Shown here one piece after another: positions 26,231-38,845 of a stretch of 64,000 bases of DNA. The notes under the pieces were generated by a model. It saw nothing but the letters and a program-made list of their open reading frames with translations. It ran no database searches and was not told the origin of the DNA. Every line of letters begins with the position of its first letter. The stretch's first letter is position 1. Source of the stretch: Dasypus novemcinctus (lineage: Eukaryota; Chordata; Mammalia; Cingulata; Dasypodidae); contig NC_080680.1 in the NCBI RefSeq assembly GCF_030445035.2, forward strand, positions 94,989,157 to 95,053,156. The letters run 5' to 3'. The translations under genes were made by a program, and so were the position numbers.

Positions 26231-26740
26231 AAAACAAAATAATCAACATTCCTTAGGATAACGTCATTAAGAAGATAGATATTAGAGATCTAAATGGACA
26301 ATCAACAAAGAGTAGTGTCACAGAACCCAAAGGAATAGAACTTTCAAACAGTTAACCACAATAGCGCAATAGAAAGGTCTGTTATATGAGAACTGAAGGT
26401 TGTATATTGTAAAACCAATGTGAATTACGATTATGTATATTTCTTGAGAAGATTCACCATAGTTGATAAAGACAGAAGTTCAATTTCAATGAATTCCACA
26501 GTAAATACAAAGTAAGGAAGTAGAGATTGAGGTTGCTTTACTATTTAAAGAATTTTCTCCAAGAATATAAACCATATTAAGAAGAAACCCAATTCCTATC
26601 CCCATGAAGCTTATTGTGAAATGATGCATTATCCAGCAAACTATTACATGAGCTATATTTATAAATTTAAAATTTTCTACTAGGCACATTAAAAGTGAAA
26701 AGAAACAGGTTAAATTATAATAGTATTTTTTTTTTGTGTG
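26231..26740. other. Unique sequence, nothing recognised
   Basis: AT-rich, with no coding signal or repeat that I can name. Confidence 0.4.
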
Positions 26741-26826
26741 TGTGTGAAGTATGGGGGCCAGGGATTGAACCCAGGACCTCCTATGTGGGAAGTCACCATA
26801 CAACCACTCAGCTACATTGGCTCCCC
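26741..26826 (-). mobile_element. tRNA-derived SINE head, antisense
   Basis: Reverse complement of a tRNA-like head, with the B-box-like gggattgaacccaggacc and the A-box-like region near accactcagctacattgg. Confidence 0.75.
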
Positions 26827-26872
26827 TGAGTTGATTTATTCATTCGTTTTTTGTTCTTGTTGATTTTTTTTT

Positions 26873-26951
26873 TAGGAGGCACCAGAACCGAACCTAGGAA
26901 CTCCCATATGGGAAGTAGACGCTCAAATGCTTGAGCTATATGTGCTCCCTG
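26873..26951 (-). mobile_element. tRNA-derived SINE head, antisense
   Basis: Second head about 50 bp further on (ggaggcaccagaaccgaacc ... atgcttgagctatatgtgc). It may form a dimer with the preceding unit, joined by a T-rich linker. Confidence 0.7.
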
Positions 26952-26954
26952 ATA

Positions 26955-27587
26955 TATTTTATTTAACCCTTTATTTTAAAATGCTATTGTTTCAACATGT
27001 CATCAATATAAAATATTATTAATGAGAAAAAGATAATGAGTAAAATATTAACTGTGGTTATCTTTAAATAAAGGGAAGGGTAAATGGTCTTTTTTCTAGT
27101 TCTTTATAGACTAGCACACTTTGTTTATCATTAGAGGCACATAAAATAAACTAAAGTTTAAAAACTAAAGATAAAAGATTTGTCATGATAACTAATAAAC
27201 ACTCATTACTTGAGTCTTAGATCTAATCCAAGTTGTACGATTTTAGGCCAGTCCTCTGATATATTTGTCCCTAGATGACTCCTCTAGATTTATTGTGGTT
27301 CTCTTAATCCCAGCAATTATTGTGTCATATTAGTCTAGACTTTTCATGTGGAGCTCAATCCCTCTGAGTGAATTTCTTCCAAAGCTGGGCATGGACTAGT
27401 CCATGAAACTCAGAGCACTTGACCTTGCTCAGGTCTTGTAGCAGTCCTCGTAATTGGTGGGAATTGTTAGTCATACTCTGAACTGTTAATGACACTTTAT
27501 TCTAGAACCTAAGTTTTGGACAATGGTTGTTCCTAATTCTCTGTAGTTTGAATATACTTGGATACCTGTACCCATTAAATCAAGAAA
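26955..27587. other. Unique sequence, nothing recognised
   Basis: AT-rich, with no coding signal and no repeat I can identify. Confidence 0.4.
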
Positions 27588-27795
27588 CCCTATAGCAGGA
27601 GTTCTTAACAAGGGATCCATAAGCTGGAATTTAGATTAAAAAAAATTATTCTTATGGGGACCAGTTGGTGTCGGTGTGATATATTTATTAAGTAATGCAC
27701 AGTAGAGTGTGGACTTAGTAAGGGGTCTATGGTTTTCACCTGCCTAACAAAGGGGTCTTTGGAACAAAAAATGGTTAAGAAACCCTGCCCTATAG
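27588..27795. mobile_element. hAT-type miniature DNA transposon with 8-bp target duplication
   Basis: The element is 27596-27787 (192 bp). Its left end is caggagttcttaac and its right end, read in reverse complement, is cagggtttcttaacc: imperfect terminal inverted repeats of the hAT kind. A perfect 8-bp duplication ccctatag lies at 27588-27595 and 27788-27795, the length typical of hAT insertions. It has no coding capacity, so it is a non-autonomous relic. The exact family is not known to me. Confidence 0.85.
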
Positions 27796-28009
27796 GGTTA
27801 GCTGACCACTCCCTTTAACCAGACTGAAGCTCTGTCCTTGTTGAGTTGCTTCTATTTCAGCTCTTCCAAGTCAGTCTCCTTTTGTTTCATCTGCTTGTGA
27901 TGATAGGCATCCATCCTGCCTTGAATGTGAGACTTTCAAATTTATAATGAATAAATCCAGGGAGAAAGGCATATCTAAAAGCCTGGACATCAAGTCTGGG
28001 AAGGACCTT

Positions 28010-28943
28010 TTATGGAGTAGAGCCTTTACCCCAGCTCAGGAGTCTCCACAAAGCTCTCTTCATGTTCTTGTTCCGCAGGCTGTAGATAAAGGGATTCAGC
28101 ATGGGGGTGACCATTGTGTATATCACAGATGCCACCATTCCAGGCTTTGCTGAGTAGGAGGACGAGGGCTGGAAATATACCAGAAAGAGGGTCCCATAGA
28201 AGAGAATGACCACTGTCAGATGAGAGCCACAGGTAGAGAAGACTTTGTACTTCCCCCCAGCAGAGGGGATCTTGAGGATGGTGTGGATGATGTGGACATA
28301 AGAGACCAGGACACAGGTGAGAGGGACCACACCTGAAAGGCCTGAATTAAAAAATATCATAACCTGAAAGATATGGGTATCTGAACAGGCAAGCTTGAGG
28401 AGTGGGAGAAGATCACAGAAAAAATGAGGGATGGAATTGGAAGCACAAAAGGAGACTTGAGCCATCATCAGTGGATGAGAAGGCCAGGAGGTGGGAGCAG
28501 AGCCAGGATGCAGCCACCATCAGCAGGCAGCGCTGCGGCCGCATGATCATGCTGTAGTGGAGAGGAAGGCAGATGGCCACATAGTGGTCGTAGGCCATCA
28601 CAGCCAGCAGGAAGTCATCCAGCAGGGTCAATGCCATGAAGAAGTACATCTGCATGAGGCACCCAGTGTAGGAGATAGTGTGGTGCTGTGTCTGGATGTT
28701 CACCAGCACTTTGGGGACAATGGTACAGGTAATGCAGGTATCAACAAAGGACAGGTTGACCAAGAAGAAATACATGGGTGTATGGAGGTGAGTGTCAGAG
28801 CCAATGACTAGGATAATGAGCAGGTTTCCCAACATGGTGACCAGGTATGTGGCCAAAAAGAGCCTGAAAAGGAGAGGCTGCTGCTCTGGTTGCTCAGAGA
28901 AGCCCACGAGGAGGAAGACAGAGATGCTGGTTTGGTTTCTAAT
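28010..28943 (-). pseudogene. Olfactory receptor pseudogene (family 1-like)
   Basis: A single-exon class A GPCR of the OR type, minus strand, about 311 codons, the normal length. Landmarks are the N-glycosylation site NQT, TM1 GN (LGNLLIIL), [13 protein letters not shown] in TM2, [10 protein letters not shown] for the usual MAYDRYVAIC at the end of TM3, FSTCGSHL before TM6, and PMLNPFIYSLRN in TM7. The start codon is ATT at 28943 instead of ATG. A frameshift falls near 28470 (TM4 to extracellular loop 2), where the frame LLAFSST passes into the frame [11 protein letters not shown]. Otherwise both frames are clean, so loss may be recent. Resemblance to OR1 members is by memory. It stands alone here, with no other OR gene visible. 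Confidence 0.93.
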
Positions 28944-28959
28944 TTCCTTCTAAGGAAGA

Positions 28960-29755
28960 GAAATTAGAGAAAAATATGGCTTAAATAAAGCTAGGCTTTA
29001 ACAGTTAGAGTCCAAGGACTTCAGTCTGTTTTTCTCCATTCCCTGAATAGGTCTCTGAGATTCACAAATGGCTGTAGCTGTAAGTGTGAAAATATGTACA
29101 AGTATGAGGAGTACGGACTATTAACAAATTGTGAAGGGGTTTGGTTTGGGTTCTAGATTCCTATCTCATGGTAAGTTTTCCCTATGGATTGCCTAAATGA
29201 GGCCTAAGTGGTATTCACCTGGAAAGAACCTCTGCAAGTTTTAATTCCTCTTTTTTTTTTAACCTTAGAATAACAGTTTCAACTTCATTGCTTTATTATG
29301 GAGCTCAATTTACTGCAAATACTAGTATTTAGAGAGCATAAGGGATCCTCTCTGTGTGAGTGTGCTTATTGAGGGAGATGCACAGAAGAATCATCCTGCA
29401 GAGGAGACAGCTGAGACTTGGCATCTTGCCATGTATTGATAGTGCTCTGGCTGTTTTTGCATTTGAAGACCATTCCAATGTGTTACTGTGGCTATGGGAA
29501 TGTTGAAAACTGAAAAACACTTGAGCATAAAGGGCTCATCAATCTTATTTTCCTCATCAACATCAACATTATCAGTTTTATGATCATGGGTTTTGGTATT
29601 TCGGAAACCTATGGAAATCCTTTCTCTGTCTCTTATTTAAGTAGACTTGGGCAAGTTACTACTTTATAAAGTCTTAAAAGTTATAATTGGATAGCATATG
29701 CTATTTAACTAGGGAAGTTTTTCTATAAGGGTATTGATAGTTATTTTTTGTTTAT
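28960..29755. other. Unique sequence upstream of the olfactory receptor pseudogene
   Basis: No gene or repeat is recognised. No conserved promoter element can be named. Confidence 0.4.
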
Positions 29756-29759
29756 TAGC

Positions 29760-29945
29760 AATAGATGAAACATGAGCTTAGGACATGTGATGCAATGGAT
29801 AGCAATAGAGCTTTCCAGCTCTGATCCTCATACCTTTTAAACCTTGAGAAATGCCTACCCTGTTTGAGCCTTGCTTACCTTATCTGTAAGATGTAGATAA
29901 TAACCCTAGCTCATGGGGATATTAAGGATACCAAATGCTAAAATT
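29760..29945 (+). mobile_element. MIR SINE relic
   Basis: MIR order is recognisable: an AG-rich head, ctctgatcctcatac, tgagccttgcttaccttatc, tgtaagatgtagataataac, tcatggggatattaagg. Ancient and diverged. Confidence 0.55.
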
Positions 29946-30064
29946 GGTTGAATTTTTTTCATGAACCAGGAGGTGCAATCAGAAGGAGAGATTCCAACTT
30001 TCCTGTTTGATGGTGTGTAGGAACAAATGTAATGAACTCTCAGTGGGAGCACATGCTATTGTCA

Positions 30065-30300
30065 AACCTGTTTAGTATAGTGATTAAAAGTACCTCTCTT
30101 CCTGTCTGACAGATTTGCTCTACTCTTTACTTTCTTTGCACTTTTGAGAAAGTCACTTAACTTTTCTGGGTTCGGTTTCCAGTGTTTAGATGTGGAGATA
30201 ATAGAATCTACTGTATGGAATAGTTATGAGGATTAAATTAGATAATGATTGTAAAATATTTGAGGTGCTCAATTAATATTAGCCATTATTGTTATTTTTC
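30065..30300 (+). mobile_element. MIR SINE relic
   Basis: Clear MIR body: cttttgagaaagtcacttaa, then tgtggagataatagaatcta, then tatgaggattaaattagata, then gaggtgctcaattaatatt. Confidence 0.75.
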
Positions 30301-30379
30301 TTGTTAGAGCCATGAAGTTGCTTTACTCTGTGTCAAGGTTACTGCTTGAGGGTTGGGCTTGTAAATTGTGAGGTTTCAT

Positions 30380-30440
30380 ATTGAGTCATCATTGTCATCA
30401 TTGTCTTCATCATATCATCATCATCATCATTATCATCATG
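30380..30440 (+). repeat. Imperfect (TCA)n microsatellite
   Basis: Runs of tcatca with a few interruptions, longest near 30412-30440. Confidence 0.8.
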
Positions 30441-30548
30441 AGTACCACCTTGAGTGTTTATGTCTCTACTTATAACTCTCCGTGTCAGAGCATTAACTTT
30501 GGCATCTCAAACCAAGTATAAACTTTGTTAAAGAACTTAATTATCACA

Positions 30549-30632
30549 GAGTGGATGTAGCTCAGTGGTTGAGTAACTGCCTTGCATGTATGAGGTTCTG
30601 GGTTCAATCCCCGATACCTCCGAAAGGAAAAA
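30549..30632 (+). mobile_element. Monomeric tRNA-derived SINE, sense
   Basis: It has a tRNA-like layout: A-box-like gtagctcagtggttgag, B-box-like gggttcaatccc 40 bp later, then an A-rich tail. No CCA-ready acceptor stem can be drawn, and the tail argues for a SINE rather than a tRNA gene. Confidence 0.75.
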
Positions 30633-30639
30633 AAAGTAC

Positions 30640-31384
30640 TTAATTATCAAAGCCCTGTATATGAACTGTAAATTGAGTAAAAATAATTCTATTGCATTCA
30701 GTTATCAGAAGTACAAGTTAAAAAAGAAGGAGGTGGATGGGTTGGGATATCTAAATAGAGGAGTAAATTACCACTGTTGATCTAGTATGTAGGTGAGAGT
30801 GATTATGAGATCCATCTCTGTCTGAATGGACTGGGAGTGAATTATTGCATAGATGCTAGTTCCTGTTAACTGATGGGGCTTGGGGAAGGATGATCTGAGA
30901 TTCATTTTCCAAAATGACGTTAGGCTGGACTCTCAGAAACCTGATGAACACTGCGGGCAGGCATCCCTTATGGTAATCAGAAAATGACTGGCAGTAAGAA
31001 AGGAGGAAAATGTAGGGGAAAAGATAAAAGGTAGAGTGTCTATGAGTGGTGTGTATGTGTATGCCTGGCCAAGACTCTGCTCCTTGCCTTCCATCTCTAT
31101 GTCTCAGTTCTTACCTGGAGATCCTGGTCAGCCTTGGTCCCTGTCACTATCACCAAGGAGACTGAGTTTTTCATGCCTTTGTCTTTCCACAAAGACATGG
31201 CTGGAGCTTCAGAGCACTCCTCTCTCTACAGCAGCAGCACAGATTGAAGACTCCAGACTGGAGCGACACCCCAGGCATAGAAGCCAGGAGGAGCTGTTGG
31301 CTTTTCACATGGAATGTCTCCTGGGACCAAATCCCAGAACTCCTAGTTAGACAGGATAGAACAATTATCCAACCTCTCAGATGC
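30640..31384. other. Unique sequence, nothing recognised
   Basis: No repeat or gene is recognised. A 104-codon frame at 31036-31350 has no support from known proteins. Confidence 0.4.
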
Positions 31385-31665
31385 CCACTCTGCTTCTAAT
31401 TGAGAAGGGGCTTAGGTCTCATGAAGCAGATGAATGGAGCTATCTTGCTTGCAGTTGCAGATACTCTCTGTTTCTTGGGATGGGCATTGTCCATCATCAT
31501 CTCCTTGTTAGTTGTCCTGGGTGAGCCCAATGAACTGGAGAGTAGGTGTTGCAACTCAGCTAAAATTCAGGGCTCAACGGACACATGGACAGACCAAAGA
31601 TTTAAGTTTCTGGGGCATATATTTATCCAGTATAGTGTTATTTATGGGTTCAAATAAAAGGGGCA
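31385..31665 (-). mobile_element. Old diverged L1 3'UTR fragment, antisense
   Basis: It aligns by eye with 16140-16400 and 35115-35380 (gggcttaggtc, then gcttgcagttgcagatactc, then agcccaatgaactggagagt), but is much more diverged. It is an older copy of the same 3'UTR lineage. Confidence 0.6.
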
Positions 31666-33268
31666 GAAGAGCCAAATGTAGAGAACTTATAAATGAGGTT
31701 CTCTACATATGACTGGGGTATTTTTCTTAATATTATTTACTTGTAAGTGCCCTTTATATATTCTAAATATAAGTTCGTTATCAACTATGATTTACGAATA
31801 TTTTCTCCTATTCCATGGATTATCTTTTTCACTTTCTTATAGTATGTTTTGATGCATATCCTCTTCAACACTTATTTTTCATTTTAAAAATAACAGTCAT
31901 CCTAGTAGGTGTTAAATGGAATTTTCTCCAGTTCTGTAGCTTGTCTTTTCACTCTGTCAATAATGTCTTTTGCTACATATTTAAAAAAAATTTTTGATGA
32001 AGTTCAATTTATCTATTATTCTTTTGTTCCCTGTACTTTTGGCATCATATCCTTGCCAAATCCAAGGTTATGAAGATTTACACCTATTTTTATGGTTTTA
32101 GCTTTTTATATTTATGTGGTTGACTGATTTTGAATTAATTTTTGTATATGGTGGAAGTAGTGGTTCAAGTATATGATTCTTTTTGATGTTATTCTATGAG
32201 GAATTTTTTTCTTAATTTCAATTTTGGATTGTTCACTGCTAATAATATACATAAGTACACTGACTTATGTAAATTGATCTGCTATCCTGTTGAACTTGTT
32301 CATTAACTGTAATTTTTTTTTTTTTTGATTCTTTAGGTTTTCTCTCTATAAGATCAAGTATCTTCAAATGGAGATAGTTTTATTTCTTCCTTTCTGATCT
32401 ATAGGCCTTTTATTTCTTTTTCTTGCCTAATTGCCTCAATTAGACACGATATATTGTCTGGTTTTGGTGTCTGGGTAATACTGATCTCAGAATGAGTTAT
32501 GTTTTATTACCTTCTCTTCTGTTTTTGGAAGAGTTTAGAAGTGAATCATGTCAATTCTTTTTAAAATCTTTGGTAGAATTCAACACTGAAGTGATTTGGT
32601 TCTGAGCTTTACTTGTGATAAGTTTTTTCTTTTATTACTAACTCAATCACTTTGCTTGTTTCAGTTCTGTTCAGATTTTCTATTTATTCTTGAGTTATTT
32701 TTAGTGGATTTTGTCTTTCAATGATTTTGTTCATTTCATCTAGTTTGTCTAATTTGTTGGCATGCAGTTTTCTTCATAGTATTTCCTTATAAGCCTTTAC
32801 ATGTCTTTGAGATAAGGAGAAATGTCCCTTGTTTCACTCCTGATTTTGGTGATGTGAATCTTCTCTCATTTCTTGACCATTATAGCTACAGGGTTGTTAA
32901 TTTTATTGATACTATTTCAAAGAGCCAATATTTGATTTTGCTGAATTTCTCTTTTTAAAAAATTCTGTAATTCATTTTTTTTCTACTCTAATCTTTGTTA
33001 TTTCCTTCCTGATGCTTGGTTAGGGTTTAGTTTGCTCTTCTTTTCCTAGTTTCTGAAGGTGGAGGGTAAGGTTTTAATTTGAGAACCTTCTTCTTAATAT
33101 AGGTGTTTACAGCTATAAAGTTCTCTCTGAGTACTGCCATACTTGAATCTTACAAATTTTAGTACATTATGTTTTCATTTCCATTCATTTAAGTGTATTT
33201 TCTAGTTTCCCTGGTGATTTCTTCTTTAACATATTGGTTATTTAGGAGTGTGTAGTAATTGCTACATA

Positions 33269-34148
33269 TGATGGTTCATTTCACCTGTCAACTTGGTTAG
33301 GTTGTGATGTCCAGTTGTTTGGTCAAGGGCATTTCATGCATTTAAATTATTAGTCAATTGATTGCATCTCTGGCTGATTACATCTACAATCACAAAAGAA
33401 GATCATCTTCAACAATGAGAGAAATTTCCTCATCCAATCAGTTGAAGTCCTTAATGGGAAAATTGATTTCAGTGGTCAGAAAGAAGAATTTCTATCTCTA
33501 CTCCAGACACTAATTTCTCCTGGGGAATTCATCATGACATTCATCAGAGTTCTCAAATTTGTGGCTTTTCCTGAGGAATTAAATGTCACCTTCAATGAGT
33601 ATCAAACTTCAATTTCTATGGAATTGAGACTTGCCAATACTCATGGTTGTATGAGCAAATTCCTGTAAATCTTTTTTTTTAAAGATTTATTTATTTCTCT
33701 CCCCTTTCCCCCTCCCCCTCCAGTTGTCTGTTCTCTGTGTCTATTTGCTGCATCTTCTTTGTCCGCTTCAGTTGTCATCAGCGGCACGGGGATCTGTGTT
33801 TCTTTTTGTTGTATCATCTTGTTGTGTCATCTCTCTGTGTGTGCGGCACCATTCCTGTGCAGGCTGCACTTTCTTTGTGCTCGGCAGCTCTCCTTACGGG
33901 TGCACTCCTTGTGCATGGGGCTCCCCTACGCGGGGGACACCCTGCGTGGCACGGCACTCCTTGCGCACATCAGCACTGCGCATGGGCCAGCTCCACAGGG
34001 GTCAAGGAGGCCCGGGGTCTGAACCGCGGACCTCCCATATGGTAGATGGACGCCCTAACCACTGGGCAAAGTCCGCCGCCTAAATATCTTAATACTTACA
34101 AATATATATGGTTAGTTCTGTTCTGATGGAGTACCCTGACTAATATAC
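33269..34148 (+). mobile_element. ERVL-type LTR (MLT2-like), holding a SINE
   Basis: Starts tgatggttcatttcacctgt and ends with gagtaccctgactaatata, the plan of MLT2 LTRs. The flanks tacata (33263-33268) and cacata (34149-34154) fit a short target duplication. An old solo LTR fossil. A DAS SINE lies at 33672-34077. Confidence 0.7.
33672..34077 (-). mobile_element. DAS-type SINE (type I)
   Basis: Full type I body in the MLT2-like LTR. Target copies gtaaatctt on the left and ctaaatatctt on the right. Confidence 0.88.
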
Positions 34149-34607
34149 CACATATTTGTGAATTTTCCAGTTTTCCTTTTGTTATTGATTTGTAATTTCA
34201 TTCTATTTTATTAGGTGAATATACTTTGTTTTATTTTAATACTTTAAATTCATTGAGACTTGCTTTATGACTCAACATATTGTATATCCTAGGGAAGGTT
34301 CCATGTTGACAAGAATGTGTGCTCTGCTATTGTTTGGTGAAATGTTCTATAGTCAGCTATTAGATCTATGTGTTGTATAGTGTTGTTCATGTCTTCTTTT
34401 TCCTTGCTGATCTTCTGTCTAGTTATTCTATCCACTATAAAAAGTAGAATATTGAAGTCTTCTTTTACAATCATTGAATTGTCTGTTTCTCTCTTTAAGT
34501 ATGTTAGTTGTTGCCACATGTATTTTGGGGAATTGTTGTTAAGTTTATAATTTTCATATATTTTGATGTTTATAATTTTATACATATTTAGAATTGTCAT
34601 AGCCTAT

Positions 34608-36692
34608 TTTTTAATTTTTTAATTGTATTTTTTGAAGATAAATAGATCACAAAAAATGTTACATTAAAAAATATGAGGTTCCCATATACCACCCCGACAC
34701 CACCCCACCCCCTCCTCCCACATCAGCAACCTCTTTCATCATTGTGGCACTTTCATTGCATTTGGTGTATACATTTTGGAGCACAGCTGCACTGCATGGA
34801 TAATAGTTTACATTGTAGTTTACACTCTCCTCCAGTCCATTCAGTAGGTTATACAGGATATATGATGTCCAGCACCTGTCCCTGCAATATTATTCAGGAC
34901 AACTCCAAGTCCCAAAAATGCTCCCATATCACATCTCTTCTTCCCTCTCCCTGCTCTCAGCAACTACCATGGCCACTTTCTCCACATCAATGCTACAATT
35001 TCTTCCATTACTAATTGCTATAGTTCCAAAGTAGAATACCAGCAAGTCCACTCTAATTCATATTTTATTCCTCCATCCTGTGGACCCTGGGATGGTGATG
35101 TCTACCCCACCTCTAAATTGAGAGGGGGCTTAGATCACACATGGTTGATGGATGTGATTCTCCTGCTTGCAGCTGTAGGCACTCTCGATTCCCTGGTATG
35201 GTGGTTGACCATCTTCACTTCACTGTTAGCTGACCTGGGTAAGTCCAATGAACCAGAAAGTAGGAGTCAGCACTCTGCTGAGGCTCAGGGTCCAGCTGGC
35301 ATGGGCAGTCCACAGATTGAAGTCTCCTGAGTATACACCAACCCCAGCCCCAACCACAGGTTCAGTAAAATTGACAGAAGAGGCATGTGTAGAAAGGTCA
35401 CATCTGAGTCCAACTCCATCACATCCAGGAACACAAATTCCAAAGTAGGACCCACTGACAAGGCACTGATCTCCAGAGCTATCTGCCATCACCATAGAAC
35501 CTGTGTGTCTCTGTAGCCCTCAGGAGCACCAGTACCTGGGGTTGTATCTACTTTGTTGTCTCTGGGATCCTGCTGAGGTGTGCATAAGCGTGACCCTTCT
35601 GATGACCTCCCAACTCTTTTTTGAAGACTCTTAGCCATATAAACTCATTTGTTTTTACCATTTCCCCCTTTTGTTCAAAGTTTTTTTCTACTTGCATCAC
35701 CAGTTAGTGATTGGTAGTAATCCCTGGGTGCCAGGGAGTCTTGTCTCACAGTGGGGGGAAGGTAATGCGTTTACATGCTGAGTTTGGCTTAGAGAGTGGC
35801 CACACTTGAGCTACATGGAGGCCCTCAGGAGGTAACTCTTAGGCACCCTGCAGCTCTAGGCCTAGTTGAAATTTCAGGCACACAGGCTCACAAGCATTGT
35901 CATCAGTATCAAGGGCTCATCCTTGGATCATCTTTCTTTACTGGTCTTTGTCCTTACACTTGGGGGATTGTTGCTATTCCACTGGGGAATTTGACAGTGG
36001 TCCCCTGGCTAGGAACTCAGTACTCCCTCAGTTGTCGTTTGTAACTGTAACTACTATGAAAACATCCAATGAATATCCAAACACTTTTATATACCCTATA
36101 TACATGCCCTGGAGAACTCCCTCCCAACCATGTATCCCCCATCAATAACTCCCCACATCAGCATTCCTCCCCTGCCATAGTTGAACCCCTCTGTGGTCCA
36201 AAACTCCTTCAAAAATGAAGCCTAATATATCACCAAATTCAATTAGTAGGAAAATGAAATAGTAATGATAGGCTTAAAAATTAGAAATATAATACATACT
36301 TATTTAGAAAAATTAAAATAAAGTAAAAAAATAAATTGGGGTATTAAGAAATGAAAAATATCATAAAAATTTTTTTTGACATTTTGCCTTTCATCACTGT
36401 AATACGTGTTGCCCTGTATGTACAGTGGCAAGGAAATTTCTTTCATTCCTTCCTCAGTGTCTACATCTACATCTACAAAATTTTTTATTTTGTCTTCAAA
36501 AAATTTTTAGATCACAGTAAAGTCACATATACAATGTAGGGGACTCCCATATATCCAACATCAAACCCTTTCCCCCTTTCCCCAGCAATTATCTTTTTAC
36601 ATGTTCATGTTATATTTGCTGCAGCTGATGAACAGATATTGAAACATAGCTGTCAAACATGGTCCCATTTTGATTTACATTATGGTTTTACA
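34608..36692 (-). mobile_element. L1 3'UTR copy, 5' truncated, antisense, about 2.1 kb
   Basis: It corresponds to 53.1-55.2 kb of the sense L1: tail block at 34610-34740, gtggccactttctcc blocks at 34970, then atgttatatttgctgcagct near 36610 at the truncated end. It interrupts the endonuclease region of the ancient L1M. No ORF2 is included. Confidence 0.8.
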
Positions 36693-36841
36693 TATTGACC
36701 CATTTATCATTAACAAGTGTACATCTTTGTCTGTAGTAACAAGTTTTTGTCTTAAAGTATATTTTGTCTGAAACTGGTGCAGTTCTCTTTTGGTTGCATA
36801 TTTTTCCTATCTTTTTACTTTCACCCTGTGTGTGTCTTTCA

Positions 36842-38845
36842 TTTTTTTTTTCTTATTCAAGGTATTATTTCCGCTTGTTTTGTTAATTAAGAAAGGATTC
36901 GCCTGCTTTGGGAAAAAGGGGAAAAAAGTCTCCTTAAGAGAATCATGCTTGGGATGTATAATATTTTCTTTAGAAGCAATTATTTGGTTAATTTTGACAC
37001 AACTATGAGAATGCAGATTTTACTTAGGCACAAAGTCATCTTTGCTTTTTACACACCTGAAGAACCTAAATACAGGGGGATCTGTTTTCACTAATGATCT
37101 CAGTATACAATTCAATCATCTTCCCAATTCTGGGTTTACCATGTGATCTCTTTCTCTTCTTTCTTTCCTAAGAATCATCAAAAGCACCACTACCCAACAA
37201 CTTGTAGCCCAAACACCTTTTCTGCTTTGGCCTTTCTCTCCAATGTTATCTTAAAAACATATTCCCTCCAACAGAGAGTGCTATTTTGAATCAAGAGAAT
37301 GCAAGATTTTATTTCCTGCCACTCCTTAGGAGGCAGTGAGCTTCCAATTTGACTAGTCCTGATTTAAAGGACGCAAGAGATTGTAAAGAGTTTTCAGAAA
37401 ATCCACACTGGTGGAGAAAGGACTGTAAGGTTAAACTCAAAACACACACTCCAGAACCAATGCCAGCATTAGCCTATCCCATGTCACTTCTCTGTCCTTT
37501 GGCAAATTAAGACTATAATGCACATTTCTAGAATGGGTACATGATGCCAAGGAAGTCAGAAGGTGATTCAGCAGGAACAGCTCTGTGGTCAAAAACTTGT
37601 AGTCTTTGCTTTAGCTTCTGCTACAGAAAACACCAAAGACATCCAAGGGCACCCTGTTCCCGGTCACCAGACCTTGATGCTGGACATTTCCAATGCATCT
37701 GATAACATTTAGAATTGATTGTGCTGTTTTTCTATCTTTGTAAAAAGAAGTTTCACATATTTTGTGTTGAGAATTACAAGTGGGAGAGAGGCATCCTGTC
37801 TTCCACCAGCACAGAGTCCGCCCCAAACTGGTCAGTGCACTGCTTCACAGTGGCCAGGACACTCAGCGGCCATGGGTGCACGGTGTCCAGGTGAAGCCTG
37901 GAGAACACTGGGGCGATGGGGTCATGGGCCATGGCAGACTTCAGCACACCGTTCTTTAAGTAGTTTAATCTGTTCCAGGTGGAAACCCGAAAGATGCAAC
38001 ACTGATAGAGAGGGGCGAGAATGCTTCTCTCATCCACGGAGGGCTTCCCAAAGCTTTTGGCATTATCAAGAAGGATGAGCATACTAGCGCCTTCATCATC
38101 TTGAAAGCGCACGTAGTGATGGCGGTCAGCATTGCCAATTAGGTAATCAAAGACAGCTGTGTCAATGATGTCCAGGAGGCGTGGGCCAGAGTCATAAGGG
38201 GACATTTTCTTCACAGCATCACAGTAGCTCTCATCATACTCCTATCTGGCCAATTTGCCCTCTCAGTAAATCCTGCCCCATGGGTGTCAGTGTTTCTGCA
38301 GAGGCCACACATCTGGGAGCTAGAGTGTGACAGATCCCTCCTTTGTGTCTCTATCAGCATAAGCTAGCTCTGTTTCTTGGCAGTAATAACACTTCCCATA
38401 GAAACAAGTATTGTTTCCTACAGTTAGGAAGGTGCTCAACAGCTGCTCTGTGGCAACAGGCCTGATCTCTGTCCGCAGGTTAACAAATCTGCCATCCACC
38501 AAGGGGGCACGGTGGAAACCCAGAATCCTGTCCAAATGAAAGGCTCCTACCTCTGCATTGTGTCAATCATAACCAGCATATGGTTCCCCTTCTACCATGT
38601 CATCTTGGCTGTACCTGCCAGGATCTAGGTTACTCCATGGCCACCCGCGCTGTGCAGTGTGGTGCGGCCCCGGCCACCCCCACCGCCTCCACTGGGGAGG
38701 GGCAGCTGCACGCTGCGATCACTGCCCCCAGCCGCAGCCACTGCAGCTCCTGCCCACCCCTGGCTGGGCCATTCCTTGGCCACCTTTCCTAGTGCAGAGC
38801 CAACCGTCCCACGCCCACCCCCTCCTTCTCAGTCTCTGACTCCTA
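36842..38845 (-). pseudogene. FAM20B: FAM20B processed pseudogene with 13-bp target duplication
   Basis: FAM20B is the Golgi kinase that phosphorylates xylose in the glycosaminoglycan linker. The minus strand reads VEGEPYAGYD (about 38600), [51 protein letters not shown], then NADRHHY, the metal-binding DNAKSFG, and ends MPLSHL followed by TAA at 37773-37771. A long 3'UTR leads to a T-run (poly(A)) at 36842-36851. The 13-bp duplication tgtgtgtctttca is at 36829-36841 and 38846-38858. Only about the last 260 of some 409 codons are present. Several stops and a short deletion disrupt the frame. Upstream of RYSQDDMVEGEP the homology stops and about 200 bp of GC-rich sequence (38640-38830) fills the rest of the insertion. 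Confidence 0.93.
38640..38830 (-). other. GC-rich 5' block of the FAM20B retrocopy, origin unclear
   Basis: It lies inside the target duplication, so it belongs to the same insertion. It contains ggccatggagtaac in minus orientation and no FAM20B sequence I know. It could be an alternative first exon or another RNA joined during reverse transcription. Confidence 0.5.

Noticed and set aside
30549-30632. Possible tRNA gene
   Set aside because: A- and B-box-like motifs are present, but there is no consistent cloverleaf and an A-rich tail follows: a SINE.
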